From Flavobacteriia bacterium (lineage in GTDB: Bacteria > Bacteroidota > Bacteroidia > Flavobacteriales_D > Crocinitomicaceae), in NCBI GenBank assembly GCA_009925805.1, contig RFQF01000002.1, positions 1-35,598 of the forward strand: a stretch of DNA of 35,598 nucleotides, in the 5' to 3' direction. A program made the position numbers and the translations under genes. The notes below the pieces were generated by a model. The model was not told where the DNA came from and did no database searches. It saw only the letters and a program-made list of their open reading frames with translations. Shown piece after piece: positions 27,246 through 35,598 of this stretch. Each line of letters opens with the position of its first letter. Positions within the stretch are counted from its first letter, which is position 1.

Positions 27246-29537
27246 TTGAAAAGTAAAAGTGCAGTTTTTCTCGGTTTTTTTTGTTGCTTCTTATCTTTCC
27301 TAGGTTTTGGACAAAAGAAAGTAGGATTGGTGTTGAGCGGCGGAGGTGCTACGGGATTAGCCCACATCGGCGTGTTAAAAGCGCTCGAAGAGCAGCATAT
27401 TCCAATCGATTATATATGTGGAACATCTGCTGGAGCTTTGGTTGGCGCCTTGTATGCTTGCGGAATGAGTCCTTCAGAAATTGAGGCCTTAGTTACTTCC
27501 AAGAAATTCCAAGAAATGGCCAAAGGAGTTATCCCCACGGGAAGGCGTTACCTCTACCGGGAAAAAAACCCGGATGCTTCCATGATTTCCCTTCCTTTTT
27601 CCTTTGACTCATTACTTAGTAAAGCGCTGCCCATGAATTTTGTGCAGCCCATGGCGTTGGATTTTGAAATGTTTCGCTTAATGGGCCAATCCGGGGCGCT
27701 CGTAGATAAGAATTTTGACAGTTTATTCGTCCCGTTTCGCTGTGTTGCGAGTGATATAAAAAACAAACGCTCGGTGGTATTCGGTTCGGGGGATTTAAAT
27801 GCAGCGGTACGAGCCTCGATGACCTATCCAATGTATCTAAACCCAATTAAAATCAACGGTGTTATTTATTTCGATGGCGGACTTTACAACAATTTCCCCG
27901 TGGATGTAATGTACGAAAAGTTCAACCCCGATTTTATTATCGGAAGTAATGTTTCTTCCAATTCCGTTGTCAAAGATGAAAATGATTTTCTTGGGTTGAT
28001 TGACCAAATGACCCGGTTTCCTACCAATTATCAATTGCCATGTGAAAACGGTATCATCATTCGGCCAAATCCATCCGTAAGCACCTTTGATTTTTCCTCG
28101 GCAGATAAAGCCATAGCGGAGGGATATTTGAGCACGCTTCGGGTCATAGACTCCATTAAATTGCAAGTAGGGAATCGCTCGGATTCCGTGTTACTTGAAA
28201 TCAAAAGAAGTCGGTTCCGACAAAACGCAGAGCGTCATCCAATTACGAGCGTTGCTCCAAGTATCCAAGGCGCCAAAGCGAAAGAATACATCATACATTC
28301 ACTCCTAAATCCCCATGCGAAGAAACCCTTACGATGGAATGAATTGGAACAACGTTATTACAAGCTTTATGCGGCGGAACAGATTGATTTTATGTATCCG
28401 AAAGTTTCGTTAAAGGCAGACAGCACATTTAACTTGGAACTTCAGGTTCGTAAATCCAAACCTTTTAAAATGGCCATTGGAGGTCATTTATCTTCACGTC
28501 CGGTGAATACAGGATATTTAGGATTGACCTACAGGCATCTTGGGAAATTCGCAACGTCCATTCATGGAGAGTCGTATTTTGGTAAGTTTTATGGCTCGGT
28601 GCGCGGCGAGGTGAATTTCGATTTCCCTGGGGTATTTCCTGTGAGTTCAAGTGCTTACTTTACCATGAACCGATGGGATTATTACCGAAGTTATGCCACC
28701 TTTTTTGAGGATGTGAAACCTTCATTCTTGGTCCAAAATGAGATGTATTACGGGGTTAAATTTAAGCATCCGCTGCTGGCGAATTCAAGAGGCGAATTGG
28801 ATCTGCGCTTATTTTCTTTGGAAGATGATTATTATCAGACCTTGAATTTTTTAAGTACCGATACTACGGATATTACCTATCTGAAAGGCAATTTGGTTTC
28901 CTATGAAATCACCGACAATGCCTTGAACCGCAAACAATTCGCCAATGAAGGTCATTTTGTGCTTTTCAAGGCGAAGTTTTTATCCGCGTTGGAAACCACC
29001 ATCCCTGGCACAACGGCCCAATTTGATTCCACAGTTCGAAAGCAGCACGATTGGTTGAATATCAATTTCGAAGCCCAGTATTATTTTCTTAATACCCCCC
29101 ATTTTCATCTCGGGTTTCATGCAAAGGCCATGTTGAATTCGCAGTCCTTGTTTGCGAATTATACAGCGAGTTTACTTTCCATGCCTACACTTAATGTAAT
29201 TCCTGATTTGGAAACCTATTTTTTTAAGGAATATCGATCACCGCAATTTGTGTGTTTGGGGAGTAATTTAGTGTTTCCCATCATCAAATCCCTGGAAGCA
29301 CGCCTTGATGCCTATTATTATCAACCCTTTGTGGTTCTTGAAAAACTCAATGACGGTTCTGTTACCTACTCCAAACCCTTTAAAGCTAACAGTTTTCTCG
29401 GCTCGGCCAGTTTATTATATTTTACCCCTTTCGGTCCATTGAGAGCCACCGTGAATTATTTTCCTTTGGCAATCACTCCGTGGAATTTTCAGGTGAGTTT
29501 TGGATACGTCTTGTTCAACGAACGGGCGGTACGCTAG
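27246..29537 (+). CDS. patatin-like phospholipase fused to an Omp85-type barrel (PlpD-like)
   Basis: The protein is 763 residues if translation begins at the TTG at 27246, since there is no ATG before the catalytic domain. A signal peptide (KSKSAVFLGFFCCFLSFLGFGQ) leads to a patatin domain (about 27-235). This has the oxyanion motif SGGGATG, the nucleophile Ser61 in GTSAG and the partner Asp210 in DGG, forming the Ser-Asp dyad. A POTRA-like linker and a C-terminal beta-barrel with alternating aromatic strands follow, ending NFQVSFGYVLFNERAVR. The fold matches PlpD/type Vd autotransporter-like lipases, in which the barrel places the phospholipase at the outer membrane. Bacteroidota members are usually about 730-780 residues. 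A VOC gene follows 27 nt downstream, so the two are probably co-transcribed. Confidence 0.92.
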   Translation: MKSKSAVFLGFFCCFLSFLGFGQKKVGLVLSGGGATGLAHIGVLKALEEQHIPIDYICGTSAGALVGALYACGMSPSEIEALVTSKKFQEMAKGVIPTGRRYLYREKNPDASMISLPFSFDSLLSKALPMNFVQPMALDFEMFRLMGQSGALVDKNFDSLFVPFRCVASDIKNKRSVVFGSGDLNAAVRASMTYPMYLNPIKINGVIYFDGGLYNNFPVDVMYEKFNPDFIIGSNVSSNSVVKDENDFLGLIDQMTRFPTNYQLPCENGIIIRPNPSVSTFDFSSADKAIAEGYLSTLRVIDSIKLQVGNRSDSVLLEIKRSRFRQNAERHPITSVAPSIQGAKAKEYIIHSLLNPHAKKPLRWNELEQRYYKLYAAEQIDFMYPKVSLKADSTFNLELQVRKSKPFKMAIGGHLSSRPVNTGYLGLTYRHLGKFATSIHGESYFGKFYGSVRGEVNFDFPGVFPVSSSAYFTMNRWDYYRSYATFFEDVKPSFLVQNEMYYGVKFKHPLLANSRGELDLRLFSLEDDYYQTLNFLSTDTTDITYLKGNLVSYEITDNALNRKQFANEGHFVLFKAKFLSALETTIPGTTAQFDSTVRKQHDWLNINFEAQYYFLNTPHFHLGFHAKAMLNSQSLFANYTASLLSMPTLNVIPDLETYFFKEYRSPQFVCLGSNLVFPIIKSLEARLDAYYYQPFVVLEKLNDGSVTYSKPFKANSFLGSASLLYFTPFGPLRATVNYFPLAITPWNFQVSFGYVLFNERAVR

Positions 29538-29564
29538 AAATCCTACCTTTGTTAAAATTTTTTT

Positions 29565-30623
29565 ATGGATCCAATTATTTGCGGAATTCAACAAATGGGA
29601 ATTGGCGTTCCCGATGTGCAATCGATTTGGGCTTGGTACCGCATGATGTTTGGTGTGGATGTACGAATCTTTGAAGAAGCGGCCGAAGCGCCACTAATGA
29701 CCCAATATACCGGGGGAATCGTTCAATCCCGGACTGCAACGCTCGCATTGAGCATGGACGGCGGCGGCGGTTTTGAGATTTGGCAATACACTAGCAGAAA
29801 TACAGAGAAGCCCACATTTGAGGTGCAATTAGGGGATTTAGGCCTCTATTCTTGCAAAATCAAGTCGCGTAACGTAAATCAAACATATGCCTTCATGCAC
29901 AGCAAAGGTGCGGATTTAGCAAGTGAAGTGGTCGCGGCACCGGACGGAACTTTGTCGTTTTTCGTGAAGGACCCCAACGGGAATCTATTCCAAATCGTAG
30001 AGGGAGAAGGTTGGTTTAGTGAAACTGGTCATCCGTCAAAATGTGGTGGGGTGGCAGGAATTATCCTTGGGGTATCCTCCATGGAACAATCGCTGAAGTT
30101 ATACCGGGATGTCCTCGGGTATGAAACGGTGGTTTACGATGTGACGGATACCTTCGAAGATTTCTCCTCGCTTTCGCAGGGAACGTTCCGACGGGTTAAA
30201 TTAATTCACAGGGAGGCGAGAAAAGGTCCTTTTGCGAAATTACTGGGACCTACCACCATGGAACTCGTGCAATCTATGGATCGCACCGATATACGCCGTA
30301 TCTTTGAAAATCGTTTTTGGGGTGATTGGGGATTTATTCACCTGTGTTTTGATGTGCAGGGAATGGATGCGTTGAAAGCGAAATGCGAAGCAGCGGGATT
30401 CCCTTTCACCGTGGATAGTGCAGAAACTTTTGACATGGGGGAGGCGGGAGGACGTTTTTCCTATATTGAAGACCCCGATGGAGCGTGGATCGAATTTGTG
30501 GAGACGCACAAAGTTCCAGTCATCAAAAAGTTGGGTTGGTACCTTAATTTAAAAAACCGCAAGCCCGGAAAATTCCTTCCCAAGTGGATGTTGAAGGCGA
30601 TGGGATTGAATCGGGTGAAGTAG
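29565..30623 (+). CDS. two-domain VOC (glyoxalase/dioxygenase superfamily) protein
   Basis: The 352-residue protein contains two vicinal-oxygen-chelate halves. The first (about 8-150) has the strand-helix start GIQQMGIGVPDVQSIWAWY and ends with DPNGNLFQIVE. The second (about 165-320) starts GVAGIILGVSSMEQSLKLY and ends with the typical DPDGAWIEFVE. Possible metal residues are the His in FIHLCFD and the Glu in WIEFVE of the second half. The first half has Gln and Glu at the matching sites. VOC enzymes include glyoxalases, ring-cleaving dioxygenases and isomerases, and the sequence alone does not say which. There is no signal peptide, so it is cytoplasmic, with a basic C-terminal tail (about 325-352). 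It lies 27 nt after the patatin gene. Confidence 0.85.
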   Translation: MDPIICGIQQMGIGVPDVQSIWAWYRMMFGVDVRIFEEAAEAPLMTQYTGGIVQSRTATLALSMDGGGGFEIWQYTSRNTEKPTFEVQLGDLGLYSCKIKSRNVNQTYAFMHSKGADLASEVVAAPDGTLSFFVKDPNGNLFQIVEGEGWFSETGHPSKCGGVAGIILGVSSMEQSLKLYRDVLGYETVVYDVTDTFEDFSSLSQGTFRRVKLIHREARKGPFAKLLGPTTMELVQSMDRTDIRRIFENRFWGDWGFIHLCFDVQGMDALKAKCEAAGFPFTVDSAETFDMGEAGGRFSYIEDPDGAWIEFVETHKVPVIKKLGWYLNLKNRKPGKFLPKWMLKAMGLNRVK

Positions 30624-30665
30624 GCTTATTTTTCATTGAAGCGCTAGCTCGAAACAATTGAATGC

Positions 30666-31445
30666 TCAATGGCAAACAGTTACATGAATGCACTTGGCCT
30701 CAGGGCAAAGAAACAATTTCCCTTCCTGTTGCATTTGGGTTAGGGTCTTTTCCAAAGCCTCGACCGCCGCAGTGCATTGTCCGTTGGGGCTCACTATTCT
30801 ATAAATATCAAAGGCCACTCCATAACAATGTGTCGAGTGATCCTTGGTAGCTGCTCTGGAATACCTCTTTTTTATACGTTCTTGCTGCCGGTGGCTACGC
30901 GTAAGGGAACTGATCACGAAATAGCTCTTTTTTTGCTTAACTTCCGTAATGTTGTTTCTGAACCTTCTTCCCAATTCATACAATCGTTTTCTGGCCAATG
31001 GCGTAAGGTGCGCTGTGCTAAAATTTAGGTAGGAAATACCGAAACCCTCCAACTCCGCTACGGGAACAAGGTGCCCATGACGAATCCAATTAGCCCGCTG
31101 TGCTTCGGTTCGAAGGTAGCGGTTTTGGGTTATTTTTTGCGCAGCCGGTTTGTGAAAGGTAGTATAGTCATCTTTTGATAAATGAAGCGATTCCCAGGTG
31201 CAATCGCACCCTCGGATTGCCTTTAATCGATTCGTTTTTTTAACGAGCTGTCTAGGTAGCCAGTGAGGTTTTTTTATTTCGATGACATAAAAAAATAAAA
31301 GGGTGCAAATCACACCGTAAAGTATCACGGCAAGGGTGGCAAACCGGAAAGCAAGGCTGCGTTTTCGCCAAAGGATGTATGCAATAACCAATAATAAAAG
31401 CCCAAAAAACAGAAGACCAACAACGAAGAATTTTACTGTGATCAT
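30666..31445 (-). CDS. membrane-anchored DUF5715/M15-like peptidase
   Basis: The 259-residue protein begins with two hydrophobic segments (about 5-25 and 33-54) that place the rest in the periplasm. The C-terminal half resembles DUF5715 and the M15 D,D-/L,D-carboxypeptidase fold: SSLTRSHRQQERIKKRYSRAA, then STHCYGVAFDIYR with His and Asp as zinc-ligand candidates, and a final CIHVTV supplying the last His. M15 enzymes trim peptidoglycan stem peptides. Three Cys (C-D-C near 80, C in HCYG, C near CPEAKC) could form disulphides. It is the last gene of a minus-strand run (pckA, YdeI-like, this gene) with 18 nt after the previous stop. It converges on the VOC gene 42 nt away, and no clear terminator is visible there. 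Confidence 0.75.
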   Translation of the reverse strand: MITVKFFVVGLLFFGLLLLVIAYILWRKRSLAFRFATLAVILYGVICTLLFFYVIEIKKPHWLPRQLVKKTNRLKAIRGCDCTWESLHLSKDDYTTFHKPAAQKITQNRYLRTEAQRANWIRHGHLVPVAELEGFGISYLNFSTAHLTPLARKRLYELGRRFRNNITEVKQKKSYFVISSLTRSHRQQERIKKRYSRAATKDHSTHCYGVAFDIYRIVSPNGQCTAAVEALEKTLTQMQQEGKLFLCPEAKCIHVTVCH

Positions 31446-31463
31446 GGAATAATTTTCACAGGG

Positions 31464-32102
31464 TTATTTTCGATAGGCATCATGCAATCCATCGCCTCGA
31501 AGAATTAAAGGCGCACACTGCTCAATGCGTGCCGTTCGGGTTTTGGCTTGTTTTGGTTGCGCGAAATGCAACAAATAGGCGCGCTGACGTCCTGGAGTTA
31601 GCTGATAAAAGGCCGTTTTTAACAAAGAATTTTGTCCAAAAGCCTCCATTAATTCTTCCACAATGATTTCGGTTTGAATTCCTTTTTCTACCTTCTTACC
31701 CGCTTTTTCTAAGTCAATAGCTTCGAGAATAAACGCCTTGGCCATGGTGCGTTCTTTCATGAATACTTCCAGTGAGGTGTAGCGCAGTTGTCTTCCCGAA
31801 GTACCATTTTCCGTGGGTTGAAGTAATCGATTTTCTGGGTCGGTGAGGAGTGCGCCTTTCATGAACATGATACTGCAATACTCCATAAAAGCATGAATCA
31901 TCACTACATTTTTGCCCATTACCGTATAACAAGGAACCGACCATTTAACTTCTTCGTTGAGTCCACATTCTAAGACTAATTCACGCATCGCAATCAAAAT
32001 GGGATTCCATTGATGCACGGTACATTTCGGTGTTCCTCCCTTGCTGCACCTTCCGCACCCATCCAATAGGTATTGATCAACTGTGGTAGCTTTAACAGGC
32101 AT
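31464..32102 (-). CDS. YdeI/OmpD-associated, DUF1801-type protein
   Basis: The 212-residue cytoplasmic protein has an N-terminal DUF1801/YdhG-like domain (EEVKWSVPCYTVMGKNVVMIHAFMEYCSIMFMKGALL) and the C-terminal YdeI segment (FYQLTPGRQRAYLLHFAQPKQAKTRTARIE). The family is poorly characterised and is linked in some bacteria to bacteriocin resistance or stress. An extra N-terminal Cys cluster (DGCGRCSKGGTPKC, Cys16, Cys19 and Cys27), also with a nearby His, looks like a small metal site and is not standard in the shorter family members I know. It starts 5 nt after the pckA stop, so it is likely expressed with it. Confidence 0.8.
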   Translation of the reverse strand: MPVKATTVDQYLLDGCGRCSKGGTPKCTVHQWNPILIAMRELVLECGLNEEVKWSVPCYTVMGKNVVMIHAFMEYCSIMFMKGALLTDPENRLLQPTENGTSGRQLRYTSLEVFMKERTMAKAFILEAIDLEKAGKKVEKGIQTEIIVEELMEAFGQNSLLKTAFYQLTPGRQRAYLLHFAQPKQAKTRTARIEQCAPLILRGDGLHDAYRK

Positions 32103-32107
32103 GAATC

Positions 32108-33712
32108 CTAGATTTGTGGACCAGCAGCGACAATTTCAGCTGCAGTTTGTGCTTCAAATTTTTTGAAATTCTGTTGGAATTTAATCGCAAGGTTTTTGGC
32201 AGTTTGATCATAAGCAGCGGAATCTTGCCATGTGTTCCGGGGGTTCAATAACTCCGCAGGAACCTCAGGGCAACTTACTGGAATTTCCAGTTGAAAAAAT
32301 GGAATTGTTTCAAAGGTTACATTATCCAAAGCACCTTCCAAGGCAGCAGAAATCATGGCACGTGTGTACCTGAGTTTCATGCGCGACCCCACGCCATAGC
32401 TTCCACCTGTCCATCCGGTATTGATCAGCCATACGCGTACATCGCTTCCGGTGAGTTTTTCTCCCAACAATTCAGCATATTTTCCGGGGTGTAAAGGTAG
32501 AAATGCCGCGCCAAATCCTGCAGAAAAGGTAGTCGTTGGTTCAGTAATTCCCACCTCGGTGCCCGCCACTTTGGCTGTATACCCTGACATAAAATAGTAC
32601 ATCGCCTGTTCCTTCGCTAAACGAGCAATCGGTGGAAGCACACCAAAGGCATCGGCGGTCAAGAAAAAGATGTTCTTCGGAGATTTCCCAATCGAGGGAA
32701 TCACAAGGTTATCGATGTGGTGAATCGGGTAGGATACGCGCGTATTTTCCGTAATAGATCCGTCGGTATAGTCGGGTTCGTTTGAATTCTCATAAAAAAC
32801 CACGTTTTCCAAGAGGGATCCTTCCTTGATGGCCTCATAAATTTGGGGTTCTTTTTCGTGCGTTAAATCAATGGTTTTGGCATAGCAACCGCCTTCAAAA
32901 TTGAATACCTCTTCGTTGGACCAACCGTGTTCGTCGTCCCCGATTAAGCGACGGCTCGGATCGGAGGAAAGGGTTGTTTTTCCGGTTCCCGATAGCCCAA
33001 AAAAGATGGCAGTATCCCCAGCTGCACCGATATTGGCAGAACAATGCATGGAAAGTACACGGTGGTTGTGCGGTAACAGAAAATTCAGGGCCGAGAAGAT
33101 TCCTTTTTTAATCTCTCCGGTGTACCCTGTGCCACCAATCAGAATCATTTTTTTGGAAAAATTGAGGATAGCAAAATTCGATTGTCGCGTTTCATCCACT
33201 GCCGGGTCGGCTAAAAATCCCGGCAAACATAGCACATGCCAGTCAGGGGTAAAGTGCATTAATTCGGAGCTCTCAGGACGTAAAAACATATTGTATGCGA
33301 ACAAGTTGGACCAAGGATATTCCGTAACCACGCGAAGTGGCATGCGAAATTCTTCCGAAGCACATGCATAAGCATCACGCACATACAGAGGGATTTGATT
33401 CGCATAATGAATCATTTTATCGTAGAGTCGGTCGAAGGATTCGGGATGGAAAGGGATATTTACCTCACCCCACCATACCGCTTCTTCCGTAATGGAATCC
33501 CGAACAATGAAGCGGTCTTTTGGAGACCTCCCAGTGAATTTACCCGTGTTAATGGCCAAGGCGCCATTGTTGGCCAGTTGACCTTGATTCAACGTTAATG
33601 TAATTTCTACCAAGGCCTCTGCCGACAGGTTCCAATGAATCGGTTGGTCGCCACCAATACCAAGGTCTGAATACAAACTTGCCGTTTTTTCTTTGTTCAA
33701 TTGTAGTTCCAT
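32108..33712 (-). CDS. pckA: ATP-dependent phosphoenolpyruvate carboxykinase
   Basis: The 534-residue enzyme converts oxaloacetate and ATP to phosphoenolpyruvate, CO2 and ADP, the first committed step of gluconeogenesis. Visible hallmarks are TGRSPKDRF near the N-terminus, the kinase-1a P-loop GLSGTGKTT with Lys245, the kinase-2 motif IGDDEHGW, and the substrate-binding Arg in GSRMKLRYTR. The length equals the usual 530-540. A longer frame begins at 33736, but a consensus promoter whose -7 element lies at 33734-33741 sits over that point, so the ATG at 33712 (MELQLNKEKT) is the start. Two small genes follow in the same direction at 5 and 18 nt. It is divergent from the lipoprotein gene at the right edge. 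Confidence 0.97.
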   Translation of the reverse strand: MELQLNKEKTASLYSDLGIGGDQPIHWNLSAEALVEITLTLNQGQLANNGALAINTGKFTGRSPKDRFIVRDSITEEAVWWGEVNIPFHPESFDRLYDKMIHYANQIPLYVRDAYACASEEFRMPLRVVTEYPWSNLFAYNMFLRPESSELMHFTPDWHVLCLPGFLADPAVDETRQSNFAILNFSKKMILIGGTGYTGEIKKGIFSALNFLLPHNHRVLSMHCSANIGAAGDTAIFFGLSGTGKTTLSSDPSRRLIGDDEHGWSNEEVFNFEGGCYAKTIDLTHEKEPQIYEAIKEGSLLENVVFYENSNEPDYTDGSITENTRVSYPIHHIDNLVIPSIGKSPKNIFFLTADAFGVLPPIARLAKEQAMYYFMSGYTAKVAGTEVGITEPTTTFSAGFGAAFLPLHPGKYAELLGEKLTGSDVRVWLINTGWTGGSYGVGSRMKLRYTRAMISAALEGALDNVTFETIPFFQLEIPVSCPEVPAELLNPRNTWQDSAAYDQTAKNLAIKFQQNFKKFEAQTAAEIVAAGPQI

Positions 33713-33733
33713 TGCATTTATTAAAACAAGGTG

Positions 33734-33761
33734 CAAATCTAAAGATATTTGCCGCGTGCAA
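33734..33761 (-). promoter_or_regulatory. consensus Bacteroidota promoter of pckA
   Basis: TTG (33759-33761), exactly 17 nt, then TAGATTTG (33734-33741) on the minus strand is a full match to TTG-N17-23-TAnnTTTG. Transcription should start near 33728, leaving a leader of about 16 nt before the ATG at 33712. This is the best promoter in the window. Confidence 0.75.
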
Positions 33762-33862
33762 TGTTAAATTTGAACGGCATTTACCAACAATTCTCCCGCA
33801 AATGTTGAAAACAAAATGCGTTGTGCGGATATAATGGTCTGGATTGCTTTAACTTCGGTATT

Positions 33863-35598
33863 ATGATGAAATATGCAATGCTTTTCTGTTTCGGTATGAT
33901 TGCCGTAATGGGGTGTGTGGTGGAGCCCTCCTCCAAATCGGTAGATGACCCCGACAAACCTAAAGCACCGCGGACGTGGTTTTCCCCAGGGTTAGTAACC
34001 GTTTCGAACAATCCAAAACAATTGGCTGAAAAAATGGACGAATCAATCATTTGTCTGAAAAACGAAAAAAATTCCCTACCCCTGAACCAACTCAATAAAT
34101 CTACTGCGGTGCTAACTTTGGGTGGCAACAGCGATGGTTTTTTGGCCGGAATCAACCTGTTTTTTCAACCGAGTATCAAGTGTTTTTACTCGAAAAAGGA
34201 GTTTGCAGCAAGTGAAATTCCAAGCGCTGATCGGTATATTATCAGCCTGCACAGCGACGGATTGAGTAATGCCACCCTGCCGGATTGGATACTCCAGGTG
34301 TTGGATAAAATTCCTGCAGCTAGCCAACGAATTTTAGTGGTATTTGGCGAGATGAAAGCCCTAAAACCAACCGAACTATCCTTATTCGATGCCCTGATTA
34401 TCGCTCCTGAAAATCATCCAGAAATGCAACAACGAACCGCTCAGAAATTACTCGGAGCATTATCGATTACAGGAAAAATCACCGAGTTACAGGCAGGTTT
34501 TTCGCCAGGAACAGGGTTGACCATTCCCGCGAATGGCCGTTTGAGTTTCGGGGTTCCCGAGGAATTGGGTTTAGCGTCCCAACGCTTCGAGAAAATCGAC
34601 CAGATTGCCGAGCATGGCATCGCATCGGGTGCTTATCCAGGATGTCAAATAGTGGTTGCTGTTCGAGGTAAAGTTATTTATCGAAAATCTTTTGGAAATT
34701 ATACCTACGATAAGAAGGCTATTCAAGTGAACAATAACTCCCTCTACGATATTGCCTCCATTACTAAAATTGCTGCATCTACCTTAACGGCCATGAAGTT
34801 GAATTATGAAAATCGGTTGAAGTTAGATGAACATTTAGGACAATATATCCCCGAACTAACCAGGAATACCTCATACAGTAACATTGTCCTTAGAGAAATG
34901 ATGGCACATCAGGCCGGATTAGAACCTTTCATTCCTTTTTACAAACGTTCCTTGACGGAGGGTATTCCTACAGCTCCTTGGTATGCGTCACTGAAATCAG
35001 GGGAATATTCCTTAGAGGTTGCCAATCAACTGTTTTTAAGAAAGGATTACAAGGATAGCATGTATGCCCGAATATTAAGAAACCCCTTGAAAGAGAAAAA
35101 GTATGTATATTCCGATTTGTGTTATTATTTCATGCAGCCCATTTTCGAAAAGATAACAGGTCAATCCTTGGATCAATATGTTAAAACCACCTTTTATGAA
35201 GCAATGGGACTCCAGAATATTACCTACAAACCCTTGAACTTTTATCCAAAGGAACGCATTGCACCCACAGAAGAAGATCAGTACTTTCGAAAGCAATTGC
35301 TTTGGGGATATGTGCATGACCCCGGGGCGGCAATGCTTGGAGGTGTGGCCGGTCATGCGGGGATTTTTTCCAATGCGACGGATCTGGCCAGCATCATGCA
35401 ATTATTCTTAAATCACGGAAGTTATGCAGGACATCAATTTTTTGATGAGGCCACGGTCCTAGAATTTACGCAAGCACAATTCCCGGGAAACAAACGAGGA
35501 ATTGGGTTCGATCGGCCCAATGCGAAAGGTGGAGGAACCTGCGATGAATTGGCTTCTCAGCAAAGCTTCGGGCATTCGGGTTTCACGGGAACCTTGGC
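33863..35598 (+). CDS. lipoprotein with GH3 C-terminal-like domain and beta-lactamase-family serine hydrolase (3' end cut by window)
   Basis: The frame is open from ATG at 33863 to the edge, 578 complete codons. A lipoprotein signal (MMKYAMLFCFGMIAVMGC, Cys18) is followed by a linker. A domain at about 52-215 starts at LAEKMDESIICLKNEKNSLPL, like the region after the catalytic barrel in GH3-beta-lactamase fusions. A beta-lactamase class C/penicillin-binding fold then begins near 228, with nucleophile Ser299 in SITK, Tyr416 in YSD and His571 in HSGFTGT. Bacteroidota often encode about 970-residue fusions of a GH3 beta-N-acetylglucosaminidase with this hydrolase. Here the GH3 catalytic barrel is absent and a lipid anchor replaces it. 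The likely substrates are peptidoglycan fragments or esters. It is divergent from pckA. Confidence 0.85.
   Translation, partial: MMKYAMLFCFGMIAVMGCVVEPSSKSVDDPDKPKAPRTWFSPGLVTVSNNPKQLAEKMDESIICLKNEKNSLPLNQLNKSTAVLTLGGNSDGFLAGINLFFQPSIKCFYSKKEFAASEIPSADRYIISLHSDGLSNATLPDWILQVLDKIPAASQRILVVFGEMKALKPTELSLFDALIIAPENHPEMQQRTAQKLLGALSITGKITELQAGFSPGTGLTIPANGRLSFGVPEELGLASQRFEKIDQIAEHGIASGAYPGCQIVVAVRGKVIYRKSFGNYTYDKKAIQVNNNSLYDIASITKIAASTLTAMKLNYENRLKLDEHLGQYIPELTRNTSYSNIVLREMMAHQAGLEPFIPFYKRSLTEGIPTAPWYASLKSGEYSLEVANQLFLRKDYKDSMYARILRNPLKEKKYVYSDLCYYFMQPIFEKITGQSLDQYVKTTFYEAMGLQNITYKPLNFYPKERIAPTEEDQYFRKQLLWGYVHDPGAAMLGGVAGHAGIFSNATDLASIMQLFLNHGSYAGHQFFDEATVLEFTQAQFPGNKRGIGFDRPNAKGGGTCDELASQQSFGHSGFTGTL

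Noticed and set aside
30624..30665. inverted repeat between the converging VOC and DUF5715 genes as a bidirectional terminator
   Set aside because: The possible stem TTCATTG/CAATTGAA is imperfect and AT-rich with a long loop and no T-run on either side.
33805..33835. sigma-70-like TTGAAA-N19-TATAAT before the right-edge lipoprotein gene
   Set aside because: Bacteroidota use a different -33/-7 consensus and the 19-nt spacing is poor, so the match is probably chance. A weak TAACTTCG at 33850-33857 is equally uncertain.

Overview
The window looks like chromosomal DNA of a Bacteroidota bacterium, most likely a flavobacterial lineage of the Crocinitomicaceae/Cryomorphaceae type. The reasons are several secreted proteins with type IX secretion (T9SS) C-terminal sorting domains, a DUF7948/SprB/gliding-motility C-terminal adhesin, a carboxypeptidase-regulatory-like TonB receptor, and promoters with the Bacteroidota -7 element TAnnTTTG. 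The genus is inference. No rRNA, tRNA, CRISPR array, insertion sequence or phage gene was seen, and no gene-free stretch exceeds 300 bases.

Layout. 1-7.6 kb: a small hypothetical gene, a secreted CotH-kinase/PKD protein, a divergent giant adhesin gene broken by a frameshift, and a secreted ankyrin protein. 7.6-13.7 kb (minus): a PhoD phosphatase gene followed 4 nt later by a 1441-residue T9SS protein with a CHAP amidase domain in its middle. 13.8-14.7 kb: a KirBac-type potassium channel gene (plus). 14.8-22.5 kb (minus): lamin-tail protein, TonB-dependent receptor, endonuclease I, 5'-nucleotidase C-domain lipoprotein and 5'-nucleotidase catalytic domain; the last four genes are 2 nt apart or overlapping. 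22.6-26.0 kb (plus): dipeptidyl peptidase IV and a citrate synthase gene that has lost its active-site segment. 26.0-30.6 kb: THUMP rRNA methyltransferase (minus), then patatin-Omp85 and a double-VOC protein (plus). 30.7-33.7 kb (minus): PEP carboxykinase, a YdeI-like protein and a DUF5715/M15-like peptidase. The right edge cuts a lipoprotein that joins a GH3 C-terminal-like domain to a beta-lactamase-fold hydrolase.

How the genes may work together. The strongest system-level reading is a nucleic-acid and phosphate scavenging locus. A secreted endonuclease would cut extracellular DNA or RNA, a two-protein 5'-nucleotidase would remove phosphate from nucleotides, the TonB receptor would import a product, and the neighbouring PhoD enzyme would hydrolyse phosphodiesters. 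The 5'-nucleotidase is encoded as two separate chains in reversed order, with the C-domain a lipoprotein and the N-domain carrying a Tat-like signal. A strong intrinsic terminator lies 3 nt before the receptor start codon and may act as an attenuator.

Two plus-strand genes (adhesin and citrate synthase) carry internal deletions that shift the frame. They are either real gene decay or assembly errors, and raw reads would decide.
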